A stretch of 26,415 nucleotides of DNA from Streptomyces alboflavus (GTDB taxonomy: Bacteria; Actinomycetota; Actinomycetes; Streptomycetales; Streptomycetaceae), in NCBI RefSeq assembly GCF_000716675.1, contig NZ_JNXT01000089.1, forward strand, positions 1-26,415. Direction: 5' to 3'. This document shows positions 7,160 through 13,331 of this stretch, one piece after another (position 1 is the first letter of the stretch; each line of letters opens with the position of its first letter). The notes below the pieces were generated by a model. It searched no databases. It was not told where the DNA came from and was given only the letters and a program-made list of their open reading frames with translations. Position numbers and translations under genes: made by a program.

Positions 7160-8020
7160 ATGGACTCGAGCACCAGCACGCACACGGGCACCACCGGCAC
7201 GGCCCCGCACGCCGACACCACCGGCCCCCACGTCACCGACCCCGACGCCGCCCCGCCCCGCCTCACCCGCGTCACCTTCCACGGCCCTCTGTCACAGGAG
7301 CGCGCCGACCGCATCGTCCGGCGCGCGGCCGAGCCGCTGGTGCGCGCGGGCGGCGGCACCGTCCTCGACCTCGGCAGCGGCTGGGGCGAGACGCTGCTGC
7401 GCGTCCTGGAGGCGGCGCCCGGGTCCACGGGCATCGGCGTCGACCTCAATGAGGAGGACCTGGCGCGGGGCCGCGCGTCCGCGGGCGCGCGCGGGCTCGG
7501 TGAGCGGGTCGAGTTCATCGCCGAGTCGGCCACGGACACCGCGCGCGGCCCGGCCGACGTCGTCCTGTGCCTCGGCTCGGCCCACGCCCTGTGCCCGGCC
7601 GACGCCCCGCCGCCGTACTCCGCCGACGCCCTGCGCGTCCTGCGCCGCCTGGTCGCGCCGGGCGGACGCGTCGTGCTCGGCGAGGGCTTCTGGCAGCGCA
7701 CGCCCACGGCCGCCGACCTGGCCGCGCTGTGGCCGGACGCCCGCGCCGACGAGCACCTCGACCTGGGCGGCCTGGCCGAAGCCGCGGTCGCCGCCGGTTT
7801 CCGCCCGCTGTGGGTGGAGACGGCGAGCGAGGAGGAGTGGGAGGAGTTCGAGTCCGCGTATCTGGCGGACACCGAGGAGTGGCTGGCCTCGCACCCGCAC
7901 CACCCGCGGGCCGCGGAGCTGCGCGAGCGCGCCGACCGGCACCGCGCCGGCTTCCTGCGCGGCTACCGCCGGCTGCTCGGCTTCGCGTACCTCACGCTGG
8001 CGCCGGTGGCCACGGACTGA
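7160..8020 (+). CDS. Class I SAM-dependent methyltransferase
   Basis: The 286-aa product has a Thr/His-rich, probably disordered N-terminus of about 35 residues. The Rossmann methyltransferase domain follows: motif I VLDLGSGWGETLL, the acidic end of strand 2 GIGVDLNEEDL, motif II-like ADVVLCLGSAHAL and LVAPGGRVVLGEGFW. A C-terminal helical part (EEEWEEFESAYLADTEEWLASHPHHP) resembles small-molecule methyltransferases. The substrate is unknown. The ATG at 7160 is chosen because the frame upstream overlaps the coding tail of the MazG-like gene. The gene is convergent with the phosphotransferase gene, leaving 49 bp with no strong hairpin. Confidence 0.88.
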   Translation: MDSSTSTHTGTTGTAPHADTTGPHVTDPDAAPPRLTRVTFHGPLSQERADRIVRRAAEPLVRAGGGTVLDLGSGWGETLLRVLEAAPGSTGIGVDLNEEDLARGRASAGARGLGERVEFIAESATDTARGPADVVLCLGSAHALCPADAPPPYSADALRVLRRLVAPGGRVVLGEGFWQRTPTAADLAALWPDARADEHLDLGGLAEAAVAAGFRPLWVETASEEEWEEFESAYLADTEEWLASHPHHPRAAELRERADRHRAGFLRGYRRLLGFAYLTLAPVATD

Positions 8021-8069
8021 GCGGCACGCGCCCGTCCCGCCGGGGCAGCCCCCGCACCGCGCCCCCCGG

Positions 8070-8993
8070 TCAGTGCCCGAACCACGCCTCGGCCAGCGCG
8101 TCGAGCGTCGGTTCGGGCGGCGCGGGCAGCTCGCGCAGGTACCACGGCAGATTGCTGTACACGTGCAGCAGCGTGTACGCGAGGAGCAGGCGCGGCTCGA
8201 AGGTGCGGCCGTACGCGGCCATGAACCGGGCGAGCAGCCCGGGCTCCGCGCGCGTGACGAAGAGGCCGACGCCCACGAAGTCGTAGGCGGGGTCGCCGAT
8301 CATCGCGGGTTCGAAGTCGAAGAGTCCGGTGAGGCGGTGGCCGTCGCCCGGGTCCACCAGGAGGTGCTGGCGCATGAACTCCGTGTGCAGCAGCGCGGGA
8401 CCGGGCGCGGCGGGCAGCGGGACGGCGTCCAGGAAGGCGGGGATCTGCTCGGCCCAGCTCTCCGGGAGCCCGCGTGCGCGCTGCCGGGCGACGGCGCCCG
8501 CGCGCTGCCGCGCGGTGAACTCCCGCCAGTCGCCGGGCCCGAGGACGTCGGCGAGCGGCGCGTGCCCGAGCGCGTGCAGCGCGGCCAGCGTCTCGCCCGC
8601 CCGCGTCACCACCCGGTCCTGGTCGGCCGCCGGGATCCGGGGCCACGCCAGGTGCAGGCCCTCGCCGGGCAGCCGGGACATCAGGACGTAGCTCCACCCG
8701 TTGACGTACGCCCCGAAGTCGTGCAACTCCGGCGTGGGAACGGGCAGTCGACCCTGTACGTGGCCAAGCACCCGTGCCTCGGTGGCGCCGTCGTCGGCCG
8801 CGGCGCCGGGGAAGAGCTTCAGGACGTGCCGCTCCCCCACCGCGTACACGGGCTGGGAGCCCTCGCCGTAGCGTGTGAGGGGCGCGCCCGCGAGGCCGAG
8901 CCGGGCGCTCAGGTCCTCGGCGGCGGGCCGCATGACGGCTTCGTCGGGGACGACGGCGTCCCACTCCTCGTCGGTGTCCACGGGGGGCAGCAT
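8070..8993 (-). CDS. APH/hygromycin-kinase-like phosphotransferase with altered catalytic loop
   Basis: The 307-aa product has the aminoglycoside-phosphotransferase fold: a nucleotide-binding N-lobe with the ATP-lysine strand RHVLKLFPG and the partner Glu in DGATEARVL, a hinge YVLMSRLPGEGL, and the C-lobe metal motif LFDFEPAMIGDPAYDF. Overall arrangement resembles hygromycin B kinase-type enzymes. The catalytic loop, normally HGDxxxxN, reads HTEFMRQH here (about residues 203-210): the catalytic base Asp is Glu and the metal-binding Asn is His. Activity on antibiotics therefore should not be assumed. The ATG at 8993 is supported by a leaderless-type promoter (TTGCCG, 17 bp, TACCGT, 7 nt, ATG). 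It lies far from the NRPS locus and is not obviously its resistance gene. Confidence 0.85.
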   Translation of the reverse strand: MLPPVDTDEEWDAVVPDEAVMRPAAEDLSARLGLAGAPLTRYGEGSQPVYAVGERHVLKLFPGAAADDGATEARVLGHVQGRLPVPTPELHDFGAYVNGWSYVLMSRLPGEGLHLAWPRIPAADQDRVVTRAGETLAALHALGHAPLADVLGPGDWREFTARQRAGAVARQRARGLPESWAEQIPAFLDAVPLPAAPGPALLHTEFMRQHLLVDPGDGHRLTGLFDFEPAMIGDPAYDFVGVGLFVTRAEPGLLARFMAAYGRTFEPRLLLAYTLLHVYSNLPWYLRELPAPPEPTLDALAEAWFGH

Positions 8994-9029
8994 GATCGGC
9001 ACGGTAAGGGGCGCGGGCGGGGGCGGCAA
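8994..9029 (-). promoter_or_regulatory. Leaderless promoter of the phosphotransferase gene
   Basis: On the minus strand TTGCCG (9029-9024) is separated by 17 bp from TACCGT (9006-9001), and 7 nt later comes the ATG at 8993. This is the best -35/-10 pair seen in the left half of the window. It fixes the start codon and excludes a longer N-terminus. Confidence 0.55.
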
Positions 9030-9103
9030 CGCGATTTCGCCCGGTGCGGGGCCGGTGCGTGGGCGCCGGTGCGCGGGGCGCGGCGGCCGGGCCCGTACGC
9101 GGA

Positions 9104-9140
9104 AGGGTGTCGCGGTCCGCCGTCCGGACCGCGACACCCT
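9104..9140 (-). terminator. 16-bp perfect stem terminator of the secreted-protein gene
   Basis: AGGGTGTCGCGGTCCG and CGGACCGCGACACCCT pair without mismatch around a 5-nt loop. It lies 43 nt after the stop of the 9183-9650 gene. It separates that gene from the phosphotransferase promoter on the same strand. Confidence 0.8.
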
Positions 9141-9182
9141 CGCACCGTACGCACGCGCCCGGAACCGGGGCCGGGGACTTGA

Positions 9183-9650
9183 TCAGAACTTGAAGGGACC
9201 CGGTGTCTGCGCCGACGTGGCGGTGCAGTTCACCGTGATGCCGAAGACGACTATCTTCAGGGAGCTCGCCTCCAGGCTGTCGCCCGCGGCGACGGTGCCG
9301 CTCAGCGGACCGGTGGAGACGGGGCTGCCCGCGGGGATCGCGGGGTTGGAGTTGCCGCTGAACGTGGTGGTGCCGGAGCCGTTCTTGGTGAGCGTGAGCG
9401 TGGAGTTGACCGCACCGGCGCCGACGTCGATCGGCGCGGTGATCGCCGACGTCGACACCTCGATGGTGGCCGCGGTGCCGTTCTGCGTCGCCTTGAGCGC
9501 CGCCGAACCCGAGCCGAACGAGCCGCACTCGAAGCCGATGCTCGCCTCCTGCGGCTCCACCGCGCCCGCGGCCGGAGCGAGGACCAGGGCGCTCACGGCG
9601 AGCGCGCCGGCGCCGAGGGCCGAGCCGAGGGCTGATCTGCCATGCCTCAT
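9183..9650 (-). CDS. Secreted protein of unknown function
   Basis: The 155-aa product begins with a clear Sec signal peptide: MRHGR, an Ala/Leu/Val core, and likely cleavage at APAAGAVEP (about residue 30). The mature protein of about 125 residues is Ser/Thr/Gly-rich with alternating short beta strands (ASIGFECGSFGSGSAALKATQNG; NSTLTLTKNGSG). It has exactly two cysteines, in FECGS and VNCTA, placed near both ends, so one disulfide closing a beta-sandwich is plausible. I do not recognise a named family. It is a single-gene unit with its own terminator downstream and a long upstream region holding a palindrome. The ribosome binding site (AAGGCAGG) is weak. Confidence 0.75.
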   Translation of the reverse strand: MRHGRSALGSALGAGALAVSALVLAPAAGAVEPQEASIGFECGSFGSGSAALKATQNGTAATIEVSTSAITAPIDVGAGAVNSTLTLTKNGSGTTTFSGNSNPAIPAGSPVSTGPLSGTVAAGDSLEASSLKIVVFGITVNCTATSAQTPGPFKF

Positions 9651-9757
9651 GGGGGCCTGCCTTCAATGGGGGGAGTGTGGGGTGCCCGCCTCGCCGACGG
9701 CCGCCGGTGCCCGGCCGCCCGCTGCCCGCTTGCCCGAGGAGCGGCGCGCCCGCCATT

Positions 9758-9770
9758 ACTGACGGTCAGT
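9758..9770. promoter_or_regulatory. Palindrome resembling a TetR-family operator
   Basis: ACTGAC-G-GTCAGT is a perfect 6-bp inverted repeat about 108 bp upstream of the secreted-protein start. Many TetR-type repressors bind GAC/GTC-containing palindromes of this size. The binding protein is unknown and no TetR gene lies in the window. Confidence 0.35.
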
Positions 9771-10026
9771 CAGCGATTTGGGTTGAGGTCATTGAGACAC
9801 AGGGCCCTTGAGAGAACAAGACACATCCTCATGATTTTTGACATGTCACAGCCAAATCTGGCCATGCGACACACCGCCTCCGGGCCCCGTCGCACGACAC
9901 CGCCGCCCCCGCCGCGCGGCGCCACCGGGGTGAACCCGGCCACATCCCCCGACATGAACGACCCACGTCCCGAATGAAACACACCAGTGAACGGCTACCA
10001 TCGCGAACGTCAGACGATATGACCGC

Positions 10027-10051
10027 GCCGCCGTACCGGCCGTACGGCGGC
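10027..10051. promoter_or_regulatory. 10-bp perfect inverted repeat upstream of the GT2 gene
   Basis: GCCGCCGTAC, a 5-nt loop and GTACGGCGGC lie about 71-95 nt before the TTG start. In RNA it would form a stable hairpin; in DNA it could be an operator. If the message starts further upstream, it would sit in the 5' leader. Confidence 0.4.
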
Positions 10052-10121
10052 ACCCGGGACCGCCCCGCACCACCCGCGCTCCCGACCCCGTGCCCGACCC
10101 GACCCGCCCTGGAGGCCCGCC

Positions 10122-11006
10122 TTGTCCGAACCGCGCCTGGGTGTGGCCATCGTGACCATGGGCAACCGCCCGAAGGACGTCGACGCCCTCCTCGCGGCCG
10201 TGGCCAAACAGGACGTCGCCCCGACCCGCCTGGTCATCGTGGGCAACGGCACCCCGCTGCCGGACTTCCCCGCCTACCCCGGCGAGGTCACGGCGATCGA
10301 GCTGGACGAGAACCTGGGCTGCCCCGGCGGCCGCAACGTCGCCCTGGCCCGGCTGCGCGAGTTCGGCGACGTGGACGTGGCCATCGAGCTGGACGACGAC
10401 GGGCTGCTCGTCGACCCGGACGTCTTCCGCACGGTCCAGCGCCTGTTCGCCGAGGACCCGCGGCTCGGCATCGTCGGCTTCCGCATCGCCGACGAGCGCG
10501 GCGAGACCCAGCGCCGCCACGTGCCGCGGCTGCGCGCCAAGGACCCCATGCGCGGCGGCCTCGTCACCTCCTTCCTCGGCGGCGCGCACGCCTTCTCCAT
10601 GGAGATGCTGGCGCAGACCGGCGACTGGCCCGCGGACTTCTTCTTCACCCACGAGGAGACGGACCTGGCCTGGCGCGCGCTCGACGCGGACTGGAAGGTC
10701 CTGTACGAGCCCTCGCTGCTGCTCCAGCACCCGAAGACGTCCCCCGCCCGGCACGCCGTCTACCACCGTATGACGGCCCGCAACCGCGTCTGGCTGGCCC
10801 GCCGCCGCCTCCCCCTGCCCCTCATCCCGCTCTACCTGACGGTCTGGACCCTCCTCACCGTGGCCCGCACCCGTTCCGTCGGCGGCCTGAAGGCCTGGGC
10901 GGGCGGCTTCGTCGAGGGCTGCCGCACGTCCGGCGGCGAGCGGAAGCCGATGCGGTGGGCGACGGTGTGGCGGATGACGCGGCTCGGGCGCCCGCCGCTG
11001 ATCTGA
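10122..11006 (+). CDS. Glycosyltransferase family 2
   Basis: The TTG start is set by GGAGG 6 nt upstream (10111-10115). The 294-aa product has a GT-A fold: RLGVAIVTMGNRP, a nucleotide-sugar region with LDENLGCPGGRNVAL, the metal-binding LDDDG (about residues 89-93, DxD-type), then FLGGAHAFSMEML and the catalytic-base region HEETDLAWR (about 177). A basic region ending in MTARNRVWLARRRLP precedes a hydrophobic segment (LPLIPLYLTVWTLLTVA, about 235) that may rest on the membrane. GT2 members of this shape resemble rhamnosyl/galactofuranosyl transferases of cell-wall glycans. Donor and acceptor cannot be named. Two hairpins follow the stop. Confidence 0.9.
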   Translation: MSEPRLGVAIVTMGNRPKDVDALLAAVAKQDVAPTRLVIVGNGTPLPDFPAYPGEVTAIELDENLGCPGGRNVALARLREFGDVDVAIELDDDGLLVDPDVFRTVQRLFAEDPRLGIVGFRIADERGETQRRHVPRLRAKDPMRGGLVTSFLGGAHAFSMEMLAQTGDWPADFFFTHEETDLAWRALDADWKVLYEPSLLLQHPKTSPARHAVYHRMTARNRVWLARRRLPLPLIPLYLTVWTLLTVARTRSVGGLKAWAGGFVEGCRTSGGERKPMRWATVWRMTRLGRPPLI

Positions 11007-11010
11007 CGTC

Positions 11011-11069
11011 GGCCGAAGGGGGCCTCGGCCACCCGGGAGCGCGCGTCGCGGCGTCGCGCGCCAGCCGGG
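11011..11069 (+). terminator. Double hairpin terminator after the GT2 gene
   Basis: The first stem is GGCCGA-N8-TCGGCC (11011-11030). The second combines CCCGG with CCGGG (outer) and GCGCGCG with CGCGCGC (inner, 9-nt loop), spanning 11032-11069. Both lie within 65 nt of the stop. Confidence 0.6.
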
Positions 11070-11081
11070 CGACGCCGCACC

Positions 11082-11102
11082 GTCGCGCCCCTCACGCGCG
11101 AC
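11082..11102 (-). terminator. Hairpin after the DUF4097 gene
   Basis: GTCGCG-N9-CGCGAC lies 5 nt after the stop of the minus-strand gene. The stem is short (6 bp), so this may be part of a shared bidirectional terminator with the adjacent hairpins. Confidence 0.4.
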
Positions 11103-11107
11103 GCGTG

Positions 11108-11950
11108 TCAGGTTCCGGCGCGCCGGATCACGACGTCACCGACCGCGGTGACGGCGCGTACTTCGACTTCCTCGTCGCTCGTCCCCGGACCGTCCGCGGC
11201 CGTCATGAGGTTGCGGACCGTGCCCGACTTGGTTCGAACGTCGAGCAGCGCGGCGGTGCCGGGGCGGATGCCGATGTCCACCTGGCCGATCGCGGTACCG
11301 AGCACCACCGAGCCGCGCACGGCCTCGCCGATCCGGATACCGCCGTTGGCGGTCTTCGCCTCCACCGCCTCGCACACCTTGTCGACGGAGATCGCGCCGT
11401 TGGCCGCGTACACCTTGAGGCTCGCGGCCGCCTCGCCCACCCAGCTGTCGCCGTTGGAGTTCTTGATCGTCGCCGGGCCCGCCAGGGCTCCGATCCGCAC
11501 CGCACCCGATCCGGTCGCCACCTCGGCCGAGCCTGCCACCTGCTCCACCGTGACGTCCCCGAAGGACGTGCTGAGGACGAGCGAGCCCGTCTGCTCCAAG
11601 TGGATGTCGCCGGTGGACGTCTTGAACCGGCACTGCCCCAGCCGACCGCTGCCGCGGAACGCCGCCTTGCGCGCGCTTCCCCTGATGTCCGAACCCGTCG
11701 GCAGTCCGATCGTGACGTCGACGGCGCCGTTCTTGCCGAAGAGGCCTCGCTGCGGCGCCTTGACCAGGAGCCTGCCGCCCGCGTACTCCACCCGGGTGCC
11801 CTCGGCGGCCTTCACGTCCGTCTCGTTCTCCGGGTCGCTCGGGCGGACCTCGACGAGGGTTTCGGTACGGTCGTCGGCCTCGACGCGGACGCCGCCGTCC
11901 GCGATCTCGATCGTTGCGGAGATCGGTTGTGGCGTCTGGAAAACAGGCAT
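11108..11950 (-). CDS. DUF4097-family beta-strand-repeat protein
   Basis: The 280-aa product consists mostly of repeating short beta strands ending in Gly turns (TSTGDIHLEQ, TSFGDVTVEQ, GSGAVRIGAL, NSNGDSWVGE, AANGAISVDK, TANGGIRIGE, TAIGQVDIGI). This is the right-handed beta-helix-like pattern of DUF4097 (sometimes called putative adhesin). There is no signal peptide or membrane segment, so it is probably cytoplasmic despite the adhesin label. The start is set by AGAAGGG about 5 nt upstream. It lies 82 bp downstream of the ribbon-helix-helix gene on the same strand with no terminator between, so the two form an operon. A role as partner or effector of that regulator is inference. Confidence 0.88.
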   Translation of the reverse strand: MPVFQTPQPISATIEIADGGVRVEADDRTETLVEVRPSDPENETDVKAAEGTRVEYAGGRLLVKAPQRGLFGKNGAVDVTIGLPTGSDIRGSARKAAFRGSGRLGQCRFKTSTGDIHLEQTGSLVLSTSFGDVTVEQVAGSAEVATGSGAVRIGALAGPATIKNSNGDSWVGEAAASLKVYAANGAISVDKVCEAVEAKTANGGIRIGEAVRGSVVLGTAIGQVDIGIRPGTAALLDVRTKSGTVRNLMTAADGPGTSDEEVEVRAVTAVGDVVIRRAGT

Positions 11951-12032
11951 GACTGCCCTTCTTGATGGACCGGCTGAGCATCGCCGCTGGCAGGTGGGAC
12001 GGGGGCTGCGTCGCCCGGCGCGGGAGGGCCGG

Positions 12033-12578
12033 TCAGTTCACCCAGCCGGTGTAGCGCTGGGTGCCTCGCGGCACACTCTGGTCGGAGCGGTGTGCGCGGT
12101 CTTCGAACTCGAGCATCGTGGACGCCGCCCGCACCAGCCAGGCGTTGACCGACAGGCGCTCCCGCTCGGCGGCCTCCTCGATCCGGGCCTTGAGCTGCTC
12201 CGGCGGCCGGAAGTTGATGCGGGACGTCGCCCCCTCGTCCCCGTTCGCCGGAACCTTCGGCAGCAAGGGGAGCGATGGCGGCAGTCCGGCGCGCGACCGC
12301 CGGTCGTCGGACTCGTCGTCGAACGCGTGGTCCAGGGAGGGCGGCGTCACGACGAACGTCGGGTCGAGGCCACGCAGCCGGATCTCGACCGACCCGGGAG
12401 CCAGATCGCGGGTGATCTCGTCCGCGGCGGCCGACAGCGCGTCCAGCAGGGTCAGGCGTGCGGCGGAGGACAGCGGCGCGATGAGGCGCTCGGCGAGCTC
12501 GCGCGTCTCCTCGTCACTCGCCTCGGCGGCGACCACGAGCTCTTGCCGCAGGTTGTCGACGTACCGCATGAGTTCCAT
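12033..12578 (-). CDS. Ribbon-helix-helix (HicB/Arc-like) regulator
   Basis: The 181-aa product has an N-terminal helical region (about 1-75; MELMRYVDNLRQELVVAAEASDEE... read in part), a low-complexity charged linker, and a C-terminal ribbon-helix-helix unit at about 115-160: strand SRINFRPP, helix EQLKARIEEAAERE, turn, helix SVNAWLVRAASTML. Such dimers bind palindromic or tandem operators by inserting the paired strand in the major groove. HicB antitoxins use the same unit, but no HicA toxin gene is present. The partner gene encodes a DUF4097 protein. ATG 12578 lies 6 nt after a -10-like GACGAT and overlaps a palindrome, so leaderless transcription and autoregulation are likely. ATG 12569 is an alternative start. 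Confidence 0.8.
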   Translation of the reverse strand: MELMRYVDNLRQELVVAAEASDEETRELAERLIAPLSSAARLTLLDALSAAADEITRDLAPGSVEIRLRGLDPTFVVTPPSLDHAFDDESDDRRSRAGLPPSLPLLPKVPANGDEGATSRINFRPPEQLKARIEEAAERERLSVNAWLVRAASTMLEFEDRAHRSDQSVPRGTQRYTGWVN

Positions 12579-12613
12579 GGCGCCATCGTCGCACCATCAT
12601 GGCGCCATTGCAA
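12577..12613 (-). promoter_or_regulatory. Promoter with twin palindromic operators, RHH-DUF4097 operon
   Basis: ATGGCGCCAT occurs at 12577-12586 and 12599-12608, both perfect 10-bp palindromes, 22 bp apart centre to centre (two helical turns). On the minus strand TTGCAA (12613-12608), a 17-bp spacer and GACGAT (12590-12585) form a promoter that would start at or next to ATG 12578. One operator covers the -10/+1 region and the other the spacer and the edge of the -35, which fits repression by a ribbon-helix-helix protein. Confidence 0.6.
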
Positions 12614-12672
12614 GCTTTCGTCCAGGTCACAGGGGCTTTGGGCTGGCTCAAGTGGGTCATTTCCCTCCCCAC

Positions 12673-12692
12673 CCGTCCCGTCGACGGGACGG
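12673..12692. promoter_or_regulatory. 20-bp perfect palindrome, probable operator
   Basis: CCGTCCCGTCGACGGGACGG is its own reverse complement with no spacer. With no loop it makes a poor RNA hairpin, so a DNA-binding dimer is the more natural reader. It lies 95 bp from the RHH start and 324 bp from the ferredoxin start. Confidence 0.5.
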
Positions 12693-12764
12693 TTCCCCGG
12701 CCTTCGGCGCCACGATGACGCCGCCCACTCCCCTGCCCTTACCGGGCTTTCCCGTCCCCCTTCA

Positions 12765-12797
12765 CTCCTCTTCCCCCCTCTTCCCCCCTCTTCTTCT
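12765..12797. repeat. Pyrimidine tract with tandem 10-bp repeats
   Basis: All 33 bases on the plus strand are C or T. TTCCCCCCTC repeats exactly at 12771-12780 and 12781-12790. Such tracts can form unusual DNA structures or vary in length. Confidence 0.6.
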
Positions 12798-12846
12798 GGC
12801 CTCGGCACCGGGGCCAAGGGATGATGGGGATCCAGTGTGTGGGTCG

Positions 12847-12875
12847 GCCACAGGGGCGCGAGGCGCCGCTGTGGC
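12847..12875. promoter_or_regulatory. Stem-loop upstream of the ferredoxin gene
   Basis: GCCACAG pairs with CTGTGGC and GGCG with CGCC inside, with one G-G mismatch and a 5-nt loop. Depending on where transcription starts, it could be a leader hairpin of the ferredoxin message or a terminator for upstream transcription. Confidence 0.35.
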
Positions 12876-12968
12876 GCCTGATCGGACGCGCCAGCCGAAG
12901 CGGTCTCCGCGCGCCGGCCGACACACCTCCCCGCCGCCGCACCGAGCAGGCGGCGTTACGCCCCGGAC

Positions 12969-12980
12969 CCGCTCGAGCGG
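12969..12980. promoter_or_regulatory. 12-bp palindrome close to the ferredoxin start
   Basis: CCGCTCGAGCGG is a perfect palindrome 36 bp before the ATG, in the zone where a promoter or operator is expected. No matching -10/-35 pair could be placed. Confidence 0.3.
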
Positions 12981-13016
12981 CGTCACGGTAGAACCAGCCA
13001 ATCGCCAGGAGGACGG

Positions 13017-13310
13017 ATGTCCGTTGAGCACCACCAGTCGCCCGAGCTGCTGGGGGACGCCGCCGCCCCTGCCCGCACCGGCTCCGACGAACTGGTCATC
13101 CGGGTGGACAAACTGCACTGCGCGGGCTCCGGCGTCTGCGTGTCGGTCGCGCAGCAGGACCTCGCGTTCGGCCCGGACGGCCGGGCGATGGCACTGCACG
13201 CGACCACCACGGCCTCCGAGGAACTCTTCGAAGCGGTCGAGATGTGCCCCACCGAAGCGATTCGCGTCCACCGGGCGGCGACGGGCGAACTGGTCGCGCC
13301 GCTGGAGTGA
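13017..13310 (+). CDS. [3Fe-4S] ferredoxin, probable P450 redox partner
   Basis: The 97-aa product has three cluster cysteines: C35 and C41 in HCAGSGVC and C77 in MCPTEAI. A Gly/Ser occupies the place of the fourth ligand, the pattern of Streptomyces [3Fe-4S] ferredoxins that feed electrons to cytochromes P450. The protein is about 30 residues longer than the minimal 63-67-aa type because of an N-terminal extension (to about residue 24) that looks disordered. AGGAGG ends 3 nt before the ATG. The gene converges on the NRPS-B gene and is the only ferredoxin seen beside two P450 genes, so pairing with them is likely but not proven. No ferredoxin reductase is in the window. A canonical terminator follows. 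Confidence 0.92.
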   Translation: MSVEHHQSPELLGDAAAPARTGSDELVIRVDKLHCAGSGVCVSVAQQDLAFGPDGRAMALHATTTASEELFEAVEMCPTEAIRVHRAATGELVAPLE

Positions 13311-13331
13311 GATTCGCCGTCGGGCAACCCG

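Larger units (their letters stand above)
9651..10121. other. 471-bp intergenic region between divergent genes
   Basis: No gene is supported here. The stretch about 9756-9860 is clearly more AT-rich than its surroundings. It holds the palindromes ACTGAC-G-GTCAGT (9758-9770) and TGACATGTCA (9839-9848). A TTGACA at 9838-9843 has no matching -10 on the plus strand. A 10-bp inverted repeat lies at 10027-10051. The region must contain the promoters of both flanking genes, but I could not place them with confidence. Confidence 0.6.
12579..13016. other. 438-bp intergenic region between divergent RHH and ferredoxin genes
   Basis: No gene is supported. From left to right it holds the twin palindromes of the RHH promoter, a 20-bp perfect palindrome (12673-12692), a pyrimidine tract with two 10-bp repeats (12765-12797), a stem-loop (12847-12875), a 12-bp palindrome (12969-12980) and the ferredoxin ribosome binding site. 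No clear sigma-70-type promoter was found for the ferredoxin gene. Confidence 0.6.

Noticed and set aside
8070..8993. Self-resistance gene for the NRPS product.
   Set aside because: It lies more than 4 kb from the nearest cluster gene with unrelated genes between, and its catalytic loop is altered.
9838..9866. TTGACA as the -35 of a plus-strand promoter.
   Set aside because: No -10-like hexamer occurs at 16-19 bp spacing, and TTGACA here is part of the palindrome TGACATGTCA.
12033..12578. HicAB toxin-antitoxin system.
   Set aside because: Only the HicB-like DNA-binding unit is present; no HicA-like small toxin is encoded next to it, and the partner is a DUF4097 protein.
12971..12992. SARP-type heptamer direct repeats (TCGAGCG) upstream of the ferredoxin gene.
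   Set aside because: Only one heptamer fits; the copy expected 4 bp later (CACGGTA) does not match, and the site is better described as a palindrome.
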